In this document: in pieces, positions 30,343 to 40,134 of the stretch
Numbering within the stretch: position 1 is the first letter of the stretch
How the letters are laid out: the number at the start of each line of letters is the position of its first letter
Assembly (NCBI GenBank): GCA_015179045.1
Contig: WHUZ01000061.1
Location: 248,001 to 312,000, forward strand
Reading direction: 5' to 3'
DNA: 64,000 nt
Source of the DNA: Kalaharituber pfeilii
Lineage: Eukaryota > Ascomycota > Pezizomycetes > Pezizales > Pezizaceae
Notes under the pieces: model-generated
Database searches by the model: none
What the model was told of the DNA's origin: nothing
What the model saw: the letters and a program-made list of their open reading frames with translations, nothing else
Program-made: the position numbers and the translations under genes

Positions 30343-33300
30343 ATGTCTGGTCAATCTCAAGCCAGGAACACGATTTCGTTCGACAGCAGAATATTTCGAG
30401 ACGCGCTGTCAAACTTCCAGAATGGTCTTTCACCCGTGCAGGCTCAAGGCTTCGCGAACACAACACTTGAAGCGCTCCAACGTTGCATTGGTGATATCCA
30501 AACAGAACAGGTGATAATGCGGAATATGCGAAATATCAACCGAATTCGGCCATTCATAGATGCGATGCAACAATAAGGTAAAATCATTGAAGTATTTCTT
30601 AACGTGACAAATTTTCTTGCTTTCATATGGGTTGGTCCACCTTACTTGCCATATACACAGGCTGCATGCTGAGCTCTATATTTGTTCATCAGGGACCCAT
30701 GAAATTTTTACTCCAGGTAGGCCTTGTTGCGCTCATCGCTCTGTGTTAGCAGACGAGGCTAAGTGACTCCCTTCAACGTAGGTGACAAGTAAATACCTCA
30801 ATTGTTTTGACATTATTTTGTATCAAAATAAGCGGAGTCTTTTTGGTAAATGCTTGTATTCACGAAGGGAATGAAAGGCAAGCTCGTTGAGTCTGATCTA
30901 TTAAAAAGTGGCAGAATTGCCCAACTTATATACACAGAAAGTGAGATATAACGTGACTTCAAAACCATAACAGAAAAGAAAATATAATCCAACCGAGAGG
31001 TATGTGAGTCAACGATAATAATAACCGAAACACCATAAGCCCCAGACATGGTTCATATGCATGAAATAATCAAGTGAAACAAGTGATAACGGAGTGAATT
31101 ACTATTTTAGGAAACTGCAACATAAATGCAACGGATGTACCATTCCAACATTTTGGACGAATACGAACATCTCGGGGAGTGTCTTCCGCAATTTCAGCAA
31201 TATCATTCACTCTTCCTTGGCAACAGTTACATGCGAACCGAGTTAGGCCTTGTGTACCAAGATATCTTAGAGTTTCATGGCCGGGTATTGAAGCTTGTGC
31301 AACGACCAGGCAAGTATTTCTCTATGCAGCCAAAGAGGGTTTTAGACAATGTGCTGACAACCCTCTCCAGCATGGACTCTCATCTTTAGAGCTGCATGGA
31401 AGGATCTAGCGATGCCTCTTGAGCAAATACGAGCGAAGCTCAGCCGACACAAAGGATTGGTGGAGGGTCAGGCAAGCTTGATTGAATTCGAAGAGGCCAA
31501 ACTGGCCCGAGAATTAGCCAAACGGGCGTTTGACCGAGCCGAGAAAGAGGATAGCAGGAGGCACAAGGTAGAGATCACCAACTGGCTTGCTGCTGCCGAT
31601 AGCAAAAGTGACCAAGAACATTTTGAATCTCTACGAAAAGAATATCCTGGGACTGGGTCTTGGATTCTGAACGATAGGCACATGAAGTGCTGGCTTAATT
31701 GTTCTAACTTCACAAATACGGAGCTTTGGCTTTTTGGAATACCAGGGGCCGGTAACAATCTCTTTGAGGTCTTGGGTCTCACGTTTAGGACTATTGCTGA
31801 TACTAGTCACATATTTAACAGGCAAAACAATCCTCACCTCTGTCATTGTTCAATATCTAGAGAAAATTGGACAAAGCACGCCATCTGCTGGTGCTATACC
31901 GGTAGCTGTTGCATACTTCTACTGTCGATACCGCACTGAGAACAAGGACAGTTTTAACGCTGTTGGTCGTGGCATCTTGTCACAACTTATCAAGCACAAC
32001 GAGGGAATTATTTCACTATTATGGGAAAAGATGGCTGATAGTGGGGAGATAACTCTAAAAGCTTCAAACCTGTTATTGGAATTACTCGAGGTTGCCATGA
32101 AGAATTCAAAGACATCATATGTTATTATTGATGGCCTGGACGAATGTGAGAAGACAGAAAGAAGAAAGATCATCTCAACACTGCAAAGCATAAGTGAATC
32201 AATTAATCAACAGGTGCCTGGAACAATACGGTTACTCTTCATTAGCACTAATGAGCCAGACATTCGCAGGCAGCTTTCAAGTATTGTGAAGATTCAGTTA
32301 AAGCCCAATGACGACGATATTCGGCAATATACAACTGTATGGACAGCTAAGATTCAAAAAAGATTCCGGCTATCTGATGCAGAAACAGATAATATTATCG
32401 CTAAGGTGCTTGAGCGAGCACAGGGTACGTCATGTCTCCCCTTCATTCTTAAATCGAGAACAATTCCACTAATGACATTTTAGGAATGTTGTTATATTGT
32501 GCATTAGTGTTGAAGAATTTACATGACCAAGGGACCAGAGCTCAGCTGGAACAGGAGCTTCGTCCTGAAACATTACCTATAGGCCTAGAAAAAGCGTAAG
32601 TATTAAAGTTCAGCCTCAATTTTACTCACCGATTCAATAACTAAGAACCCGCGCAATTCTCATAGTTACGAAAGGATTGTTGTCCGCATCTACAGTACAA
32701 ACAACGTACAAAGGCGGAACGCTGGCCGCATCCTTGATTTACTAGCATGTTCGAGAAGGCCACTCAAAAAACATGAGATTCAGGCTGTATTTGCTATTGA
32801 AATGAAGGATCGGACCGTTGACTTTGAGCAACGATCCATGATTGACGACATTGGTGACATTTGTGGTTCCTTGATAGAGGTGAACACAGATGGAGCTATT
32901 CAATTTGTGCACATGACTGCTAGATTGTAAGGCCCGCCCTTTCTTGTCCTCCCATGACTTTTGAAAGCTGATGCAGTTGTCACCACAAGTTTCTTGACAG
33001 AACGAAACCTGATTGACCTGGTTTCTGCGGAATTAAACTTGGCAATTCTTTGCACAACATATCTTACTTTTGATTGCTTCGATAGTCTTCTACCAGAAAC
33101 GGAAATTCGTAAGTTTGTACTTGAAGGCTATTTTTCATTTCAAGATTATGCGGCAGTATACTGGTTTGATCATGTCGAAGCATGCTGCTCCAAATTGTCA
33201 GGCGATCCAGAACAGGCAAAGGTTGTCGGTTCTCTCCAAAGTTTCTTGCAAAAACAGCTAAATACCGAGAGCAAGGAATGGGGAGAAATAACAATAACCG

Positions 33301-33938
33301 GAGCAATAAAGCGGAGATTTAGAAACCTCAACGATTATCCTGAGGTTTACCAGGTCATGACTCGATTGGCATCTGGTGCGATTCAGCTTCGGGGGGCCAC
33401 TCAAATGAAAGCTGGGTCGCTTGGGCAATTCATGTTAGGCTTTCTCCACTTAAGAGGACAAATTGCCAAAGCTAGATTGGAACTAGAAAAGTTCGACAGT
33501 CTAGCACCAGAGAGCAGGAGCAAGCTTGAACAAGCATACGGCACGCACTTGTTCAAATGCAGTCGATCAACCTGTACATATTTCAGCGAAGGGTTTGCAT
33601 CATCTCAGGCTCGAGACCGGCATGGGAGTAGGCATGAGCGTCTGTTCTTTTGCAAGGAAATTGGATGTCTTATCGCCGATTTCGGTTGTTGCACACTTCG
33701 TGAGTTACAGGCACACATTGAGAAGACACATTCCACCAATACACAGACTACAGATTTCAGAGCCGTAGGGTTCCCTGCTTTCCATAAGGCTCGGGAGAGC
33801 AAGGCGAATTCCGACCCCAAGGTTCCGGATGATACTAAGGCACAGTTCGCAGATCTCGCTAGTAAGGGCACCCTGCTTGACATCTTCGATTTCGACAGTT
33901 TTCTCAATGATCCAGATGAAAGTGCCTGGTCTCTTTGA
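30343..33938 (+). pseudogene. Fungal NACHT NLR-type gene with C2H2-like C-terminus, carrying stops
   Basis: Fungal NLR layout. The N-terminal helical domain is in 30343-30630 (ALSNFQNGLSPVQAQGF, RNMRNINRIRPFIDAMQQ) and 30693-30716 (GPMKFLLQ), then 31111 onward (YMRTELGLVYQDILEFHGRV). The NACHT P-loop GIPGAGKT is split by a 70-bp intron (31752-31821). Walker B is YVIIDGLDECE near 32130, followed by winged-helix-like sequence with introns 32425-32483 and 32596-32665. The tail (to 33938) has Cys/His pairs FKCSRSTCTYF..DRHGSRH and LQAHIEKTH. In-frame TAA codons at 30574-30576 (where KIIEVFLNV should follow) and 31123-31125, an apparent frame change near 31340-31390, and an unresolved join near 32926-32976 indicate a pseudogene, unless introns are misread. 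Such proteins mediate non-self recognition and cell death in fungi; that is family knowledge. Confidence 0.8.
30717..31110 (+). other. Unusually long gap within the NLR gene
   Basis: The join from CTCCAG|GTAGGC to TTTTAG|GAAACT spans 394 bp, much longer than the 54-88 bp introns elsewhere. No terminal repeats are evident, so it may be an intron enlarged by old inserted DNA. Confidence 0.4.
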
Positions 33939-33969
33939 ATCCTAAGGGTTTCTGGGTCGCCGATCAGGA

Positions 33970-34007
33970 TTTTTTTTTTTTTTTTTAATATCATTACTCG
34001 CGTGCCG
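33970..34007 (-). mobile_element. Smallest LINE A micro-insertion (38 bp)
   Basis: A T run, then AATATCATTACTCGCGTGCC and G: only about 21 bases of element besides the tail. It is flanked by the perfect 12-mer CGCCGATCAGGA (33958-33969 and 34008-34019). Confidence 0.88.
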
Positions 34008-34019
34008 CGCCGATCAGGA

Positions 34020-34350
34020 GATATCCGAGGACACTTAACTCAGCTTTTAAGGAGCCCCTATTATAAAGCAACAATGCTCCGGTCCCAAGCGTTTTTGTTT
34101 GGGAAAATAAAAGTTTCTTATTTTTGGTTTACCAATACCTATATAATCGCGAGTTGCTTGTAACGAGAGGTTCATTTTTACTGAATTGAAGGAACAGTGA
34201 TATTTTCAGCCGTGAAGGAATCAGTAAATACAAAAAGTGCTCATTTCATTCGTCTACATTGTCACATCTTTGTCCGCAATTGGCTGCAAGCCGAAAACAA
34301 GAAGTTAGCACGGATCAGTGGGATTTGATGGTTGAGAAAAAAGGAAAAGG
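34020..34350. other. Downstream of the NLR gene, no gene recognised
   Basis: No coding signal. Confidence 0.4.
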
Positions 34351-34363
34351 TCATAGATGAGGG

Positions 34364-34461
34364 CATTTTTTCCTTAATTATTCAGTCCTCTGATATGTAT
34401 CTACGTAACTCCTCGCCATAGCCTTACAGGCGGCATGCGAGTAATGATATAAACAAAAAAA
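34364..34461 (+). mobile_element. LINE A micro-insertion (98 bp)
   Basis: About 50 bp of 3' UTR, hairpin CCTCGCCATAGCCTTACAGG and A-rich tail, flanked by TCATAGATGAGGG (34351-34363 and 34462-34474). Confidence 0.88.
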
Positions 34462-34663
34462 TCATAGATGAGGGGAAAGTCACTAGCTCGATCATGATAT
34501 ACCTGGAGTAGGAAAGTACACCTGGAGCCCAGGCAGATTCAAAACCCGTGAGAGTGAGATTAGGAGGGAAATGGCTGCAGGGAGAGAGTTCACGAGATCG
34601 TATGTGGACGATTTCCACAGTGTCATATCTGACAGGAACATGAATCGGCTGAGAAGGAAGATA

Positions 34664-35518
34664 CTGTGGTTCACCACTTTCCCGGACACCCCACTTTCCC
34701 GGACACATTTACCACCAAAACTGCGCAACTTTTGCACTCAATATCTCAACAACCACAACAGCATTTGTGAATGCACTTTGTATAGCTATTAGATAAAGTG
34801 TAATTCTTGCTATCTAGCACCTTTTCTTCATCAAAAATTGGGGGTGCAAAGGGATTATGACTTGTCGCATTTCCGTTGGAAGGCTTGGCATTTATTTGTA
34901 TGGGATCTCCATACAAAATGTTCATCAGACTCGAATGTAGTCCTACTCTTCAACGCTAATTACAATAGCTATGATAGTATATGTCAAGAATCACCTGAAG
35001 AGGTATAGTAAGGTGCTGCATTTAGTTTACTTTCATTTGTTGAATTGTAGAGTTGGTGTACAACTATCTACTTTTGGGCGTTGTTCTCATACAAATGGTT
35101 TCTATGGGAAATATGAATATTGTGAATAATTTCACAACCACTACAGTTATTACCTAACTACGTTGTTCATAGTTTCCGACTGAGTGATGCTATTGAATGT
35201 GAGTGTCTGAGTTTTTTTCATGAATTGATTGCAGGTGTAGGATGCAGAATTCGGGGGTGGTGACATTTGTATGGAGATCCCATACAAATAAATGCCAAGC
35301 CTTCCAACAAAAATGCGACAAGCCATAATCCCTTTGCAACCACAATTTTTGATGAAGAAAAGTGCTAGATAGCAAGAATTACACTGTGTCTAATAGCTAC
35401 ACAAAGTGCATTCACAAATGCTGTTGTGGTTGTTGAGATATTGAGTGCGAAAGTTGCGCAGTTCTGGTGGTAAATGTGTCCGGGAAAGTGGGGTGTCCGG
35501 GAAAGTGGTGAACCACAG
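34664..35518. mobile_element. TA-flanked long-inverted-repeat (foldback) element
   Basis: TA at 34662-34663 and 35519-35520. Arms of roughly 250 bp begin CTGTGGTTCACCACTTTCCC at the left, with GGGAAAGTGGTGAACCACAG at the right. CACTTTCCCGGACA is repeated in each arm. There is no coding region. Tc1/mariner-like by duplication, but the arms are unusually long. Confidence 0.85.
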
Positions 35519-35663
35519 TAAGGGTCCACAGGGAGGCGCTAGTGAGAGATGCAGAAGAGGAGGGTTTTAAGATCGACCCAGACAAAGCGGAGACCCTAAT
35601 AGTCGGCGTCAAAGGCCCAACATACCGGCTGGTAGGACTGAAGGTACTGAAGGTGGATTTAAT

Positions 35664-35723
35664 GCCCTGCCATGGCGAACAGCTACAAGCGGGGTCACGT
35701 GAAGTAAAAAAAAAAAAAAAAAA
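35664..35723 (+). mobile_element. LINE B micro-insertion (60 bp)
   Basis: GCCCTGCCATGGCGAACAGC, then TACAAGCGGGGTCACGTGA and poly(A), flanked by the 13-mer AGGTGGATTTAAT (35651-35663 and 35724-35736). Confidence 0.9.
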
Positions 35724-35822
35724 AGGTGGATTTAATAGAATATATGTCAAGATGAATAAGATCTCAGGCAGGGTCATTGACACTCGGCAGCTCAGAGTAT
35801 GTCTAGTATAGGATGTGGGATA

Positions 35823-36176
35823 TTCCAAATAGGTCACTACTCACCTCCTAAAAATTGGCTCAATGAATATACGGAAGATAATTCCATGTATTCTACCATG
35901 CTCTGGCTTCAATTTGAGCCCCCTTGAGAGCTATTTGCACTCACAGGAATTTTTTATTGTCATATCTGGAAAATGCTCAATTTCTTAGTTATGCACAATT
36001 TCTTGCTACAGGAGCATACATATTACGGTTTCTACGATGATGTAGTAAATATGAGGGTGTAACTTAGGACAACGCTTGGTGCTTGACCTTTCGACAGGGC
36101 AGCTCTAGCTGGCCCTTCTTATAGTCAATCCGGCGTGCCTTCTTCTATTGTCTCTCTATGCTATGATATCACGGTG
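35823..36176. other. Unassigned, no gene recognised
   Basis: AT-rich sequence with no coding signal. Confidence 0.4.
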
Positions 36177-36236
36177 CCCTGCAATGGCGAACAGCTACAA
36201 GCGGGGTCACGTGACATAAAAAAAAAAAGAAAAAAA
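36177..36236 (+). mobile_element. LINE B micro-insertion (60 bp)
   Basis: CCCTGCAATGGCGAACAGCT plus tail, nearly identical to 35664-35723; flanked by GATATCACGGTG (36165-36176 and 36237-36248). Confidence 0.9.
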
Positions 36237-36276
36237 GATATCACGGTGTTCTATCTATAGGCATCCCTCAGCCACT

Positions 36277-36382
36277 GCCTAGAGGTCCATCCGGTGGCTC
36301 TGCTCCTGGAGGTCCGTTCAGTGGCTCTGCTCCTGGAGGTCCATTCGGTGGCTTTGCTCCTAGAGGTCCGTCCGGTGGCTGT
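36277..36382 (+). repeat. 27-bp minisatellite
   Basis: Four units of the GGTCCGTTCAGTGGCTCTGC type, each ending TCCTGGA. Surrounding sequence 36383-36890 has no recognised gene. Confidence 0.85.
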
Positions 36383-36889
36383 CGCTACGCTCTGACCATG
36401 CCGGCGTTCCTTGTGATACATATCCGTGCCCAACCCATGTTTCACTGCCAGACTGTAGCTATCGGTTGATCAGACCGAATTGTCACTCACAGCTTTACAG
36501 GCCAATGCGGGTGGATACCCCCTTCGCGGGTAGACCCTGACAATACAGTGCTATGTTATAGATCTCAAGCTATTACTACTCATGTATTATAATATAGCAC
36601 TGGTAGTACCATTGCTAACATTCCTACTATTGCATGAGCAGGTAGAGCGTTGCAGTAAGTTAGTATTTGCTGGTAGGTGCCAGAGGAGGTTATTTCATAA
36701 GGTAGAGGGGTGAGGCAACTGTAGATGCTGTAGGAGCAGCATTTTCACTTTTTTCACTTCAAATTCAGAATCAGCGCAGTCAATATGGTCTATAACTAAT
36801 TCATCATACATATTAGAAATATATTCTGTGAGATATGCCTAACATTTTGATGTTGGGGAGGGTGCAAAACCGGTGCCAAGGTGCCCAGC

Positions 36890-36950
36890 GTTACTGGTGT
36901 GCTCCATACGGTACTGGTAGGGCGGCGCGCGAGTAATGATATAAAAAAAC
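36890..36950 (+). mobile_element. LINE A 3'-end remnant
   Basis: GTAGGGCGGCGCGCGAGTAA, then TGATATAAAAAAAC: right half of the LINE A hairpin and tail. The left half is degraded. The next element begins in its poly(A). Confidence 0.6.
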
Positions 36951-37598
36951 AGAAAACCTTTTTTTTCCCCTGTTTTCATGACGCCACTGAGATTTTTCCC
37001 CTGTCCAAGTTTCGGATGATCAACTAATACTATTTTATTTAGTCTATTCATAATATTACATATCATGACATCTCAATGCAATAAGGCATTGATTCTAGTG
37101 AAATATGCGACCTTTGAACTTCAATGTAGTCGTATATTGTATAATACAATATATCTTGTCGCATATATTATATATATCTAGTTGCATATTTTATATATAT
37201 TCTGGTTATATATTTTACATTCTAGTTGCATATTTTATTTCAAGTTCATAATACAAGAATATTACATAGAACTACAATATTAAAATGGATTAAATAAAGT
37301 TCTTATTTCTTAATTGCATTATTAAAGTTCAATATAATATCCTAATAGCATATTTTATTGCGAACTTGAAAAAAAATATGTGACTAGAAATTATATATTG
37401 AATATGCAACTATATTGAAGGTTCAATGGTTGCATATTTCATTATAAATGAGTAGAATTAAGGATTTATTGCATTGGCGTACAATGTTATGTAATATTAT
37501 GAATAGACTAAATAATATAGTATTATTTGATCATCCGAAACTTGAACAGGGGAAAAATCTCAGTGGCGTCATGAAAACAGGGGAAAAAAAAGGTTTTC
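36951..37598. mobile_element. Second foldback element with ~110-bp arms
   Basis: Arms AGAAAACCTTTTTTTTCCCC .. CATGACGCCACTGAGATTTT at the left and the complement ending GGGGAAAAAAAAGGTTTTCT at the right. The core is very AT-rich. No TA duplication is visible, and the arms differ from those of 34664-35518. Confidence 0.78.
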
Positions 37599-37706
37599 TC
37601 AAAAAAATTATCAACATTTACGTGGCTCCTTCAGACGTGAGAGCGTCACACGATATGCTCCGTGATGCTCGTTGCATAATTGTCAACACTAGATAGTCTG
37701 ATGTTG

Positions 37707-37784
37707 TTGTGCCTAGACTCCTCTTGGCACGTTTAAATACTAGTAATTCGCGAAAGGAAGAGAACAGTGCCAAGAGAGTCTGGG
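37707..37784. repeat. 78-bp inverted repeat
   Basis: GTGCCTAGACTCCTCTTGGC at the left and GTGCCAAGAGAGTCTGGGC at the right form 21-bp arms. The right arm belongs to the recurring AGTCTGGGCACGAG motif. Confidence 0.6.
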
Positions 37785-37853
37785 CACGAGAACAGATAGC
37801 TGAGTAATCCCTTAGTTACCTCAAGAGCCTTCTTTCAAAAAATTATCACGCAA

Positions 37854-37890
37854 CCCGCTTGCAGCTCCTCGCCATGGCAGGCCGCAACTT
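37854..37890 (-). mobile_element. LINE B tail without poly(A)
   Basis: CACGCAACCCGCTTGCAGCT, then CCTCGCCATGGCAGG, minus orientation. No clear target duplication; an A/T-rich stretch stands in for the tail. Confidence 0.6.
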
Positions 37891-38034
37891 CTTACCTCCA
37901 ACACCTAGTCTTGTAACCAGACCGACACTCGGAATCACCAACGTGACCTTGCATATAGCAAGCCATCACATGTTTCAGCTTGTACAGTACGTGCATGCTT
38001 GCAGCCGCCTGCTGCAGGCTACCGGCGTCCGAAC

Positions 38035-39779
38035 ATGGCATCTCAGTCACAGAGCCCAACATCGCGGTATCAGCAAATGATCCACTCTGAATATAGCTCC
38101 GGAATAAGTCTACGTACAATGGAGCAATTTCAATCTGTCAAAAGCTGTCCGTCTTCGGCAGCATTGCAACTCTCTACCACAGCTGTTGACGCCTCCTCCA
38201 TTTTCTTTTTTTTTTTTTTTTTTAATATCATTACTCGCATGTCGCCCTATGGGTTATGGCGAGGTACGCCTCCTCCATGGACAGTGTTCCTTGCCAGATC
38301 CTCTCGGTCTCTGACATTGTAAACTGCATTCTAGAACGTATGGAGTCTAATAGTGAAAAGCGGAGACACCATTCTGTCTCTCGTGGAGGAGCATAGCCGT
38401 GGCTTGGATTTGCTGGCCATCCAACAAGGGCTGGAAGGTTGCCACCTGACCCCATTCCTCACTTTACTTTACTTCCTTCCAGTTTACAAGTGCATGATGC
38501 GTTGCTAATTTGAGCTATCAATAGCGCATGGTGTGAGGCTAAGTTTCTCTCGAGTTACATATGCCCAAATTGCCCAACGTGTGGGGCTGAACCCAGATGT
38601 TGGTGGAGACGATTTCGCCCAATTCGAGCTGGGCGGGGTGCCCATTCCTGAAGCGGATTTCCTTTCCATCATCAGGGAATTTGAATGTATACTACGGCAA
38701 TACGGAGGGCCGGATGATCATCCAAATGAAGAAACCAGAGCCAGGGTAACCGCTGCGGTAAGTTTCAAGGCCAGGATATGTGGCCCGCACACTGTCTGTT
38801 AATCAGTTCGATGACCCACTGCCTTTATCACTTACCCTTGTAGTCCCTTTCTAGTGTCTTTTTCCCTTCGTATTTACCATCTTCATAGTGGCATCTTATG
38901 CACTAAATAATGTTGCAGAAACATCGTGACAATCGCATTCCTATGTGTATCTTACTTACGCATGCCCGGGTCACCTCATAGACTTTCAACCAGATTGTCA
39001 GTTGGTTTGACAACCTGATCCGCAATACTCCAAAAGTCCTAATGGATGGCCGCCTTTCAAGATCCGGACAGATTAAGAATCAGTTTCGGAGCTGCCGCTT
39101 GTGCACAATAGCGTTTATCGAGTTTAAAGCTGTATTAGGCACACACGTAGCGGAACACAGAAAGAACGCTATAGCCCAAGTAATAATGGAAGCCGATGCC
39201 TGTTCCTTGAGCAATGAGAGGAACAATCTCGATAATCCAATCTATGCCATCCTGAGTGATGGTATAGATTTTCACTTCTTCAGATTCACCCCCAGGAGCG
39301 CAAAAACATCTAGCGCAGAACAACCGCTCCTTACTATTGCAAGGGGTTACCATATGTCGCTTCCTCAGACTACGGCTGTACTTGCTACTCAGCCACCTGC
39401 TAGAACCTACTTCCACTTACCAAATGTATCATGCACTGACCCATCCAGATTCCTCTCACAGCTGCGTCTCCTATGCGAGACTATCTTTTGGGTCTTTCTT
39501 GCTGGATATACCGCTAGTCTTGAAGCCTACTTGACAAGATCGAGGATCCAAGAGAAGGATAATGTAGAAAGATGGGATACTGCACTGGATAAAGCAAAGA
39601 ATGCGATGGCAGCAGGAATATTAAATGGGGGCAATGTATCTATGGAGCAGGAGGATAAAGCAGCTACATTGAGGATACTCTTGAACGCGAGCTTGGATGC
39701 CGTCCCATCAGCGTACAGGGGCTATCACAGGAAGGATTTGGTAGAGATTTATATGAAATCCATGGATGTGAAGAGCTAG
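38035..39779 (+). pseudogene. Fungal gene of unknown function, possible nuclease-like fold, exon 1 interrupted
   Basis: Exon 1 starts ATG 38035 (MASQSQSPTSRYQQM) and runs to about 38201, where a 64-bp LINE A micro-insertion (38202-38265) interrupts ..VDASS. It resumes after it with MDSVPCQILSVSDIVNCI. A later exon covers about 38525-38757 (VTYAQIAQRVGLNPDVGGDD, FLSIIREFECILRQYGGPDD). A 224-bp intron (38758-38981) leads in frame to 38982-39779. The last part contains IEFKAVLG, QVIMEADACSLSNERNN and PIYAILSDGIDFHFFRF, a pattern that could be a PD-(D/E)XK-type fold (E-x-K, then a conserved acidic/aromatic block); this is tentative. Exon limits between 38385 and 38525 are unresolved. The last two exons are intact, so expression of a shorter product is possible. 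A decayed paralogue lies at 43485-44400. Confidence 0.6.
38202..38265 (-). mobile_element. LINE A micro-insertion inside an exon
   Basis: Poly(T) and hairpin, 64 bp, flanked by the perfect 13-mer ACGCCTCCTCCAT (38189-38201 and 38266-38278). Confidence 0.92.
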
Positions 39780-40057
39780 GATAATTCTATTCTTTGAAAG
39801 AATTACCTATTTAGAATACTAAAAATTGTTATTTCTCTAATTTTGGGACATCGCTTTTATCTCAATTGCATCGTTTAAAACCTGATCTTATTATTCTCCA
39901 AAAAGCGATTGTTACTATGAAAGTCCATAACATCTATGGTAATAGAGTAGTCCCTCCGTTTTATGGTGAGAGGAAAGGAGTGCTGGAGAGTGTATTTTTA
40001 TTCGAGATGGGTCCGAGACCGAATCTGAAGGTCTTCGCCAACAGACAGCATGCCTTT
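39780..40057 (+). other. 3' flank of the 38-kb gene
   Basis: No gene is recognised. Confidence 0.4.
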
Positions 40058-40134
40058 GTACCTACTAGTGAGCGGCACGAGCCGAGCCAGCTCGAGCCAG
40101 ATTGAGACAGCCAAGATCACGCTAGTGTTTCTCT

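Larger units (their letters stand above)
34475..35822 (+). pseudogene. LINE A fragment: gag end fused to reverse transcriptase
   Basis: Left part matches the gag frame of 3585-4469 in damaged form (VRVRLGGKWLQG near 34550). It passes directly into reverse transcriptase sequence SYVDDFHSVISD near 34600 (catalytic YVDD) and RLRRKI, then after the foldback element resumes at 35521 with RVHREALVRDAEEEGF and KIDPDKAETLIVG. Removing 34664-35518 restores the frame RRKI-RVHRE. A large internal deletion must have joined gag to the catalytic motif. It ends near 35822 without a tail. Confidence 0.7.
37599..38034. other. Spacer with a hairpin element and a LINE B tail
   Basis: Holds the 37707-37784 inverted repeat and the 37854-37890 LINE B tail. 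Otherwise there is no recognised gene. Confidence 0.4.

Noticed and set aside
31337..31389. A short intron resolving the frame change in the NLR gene
   Set aside because: A CTGAC branch-like site is present, but the donor GTTTTA is poor and the phase does not match, so a frameshift is kept as the reading.
36251..36445. Ser/Thr/Arg-rich minus-strand frame
   Set aside because: It is produced by the 27-bp minisatellite at 36277-36382.
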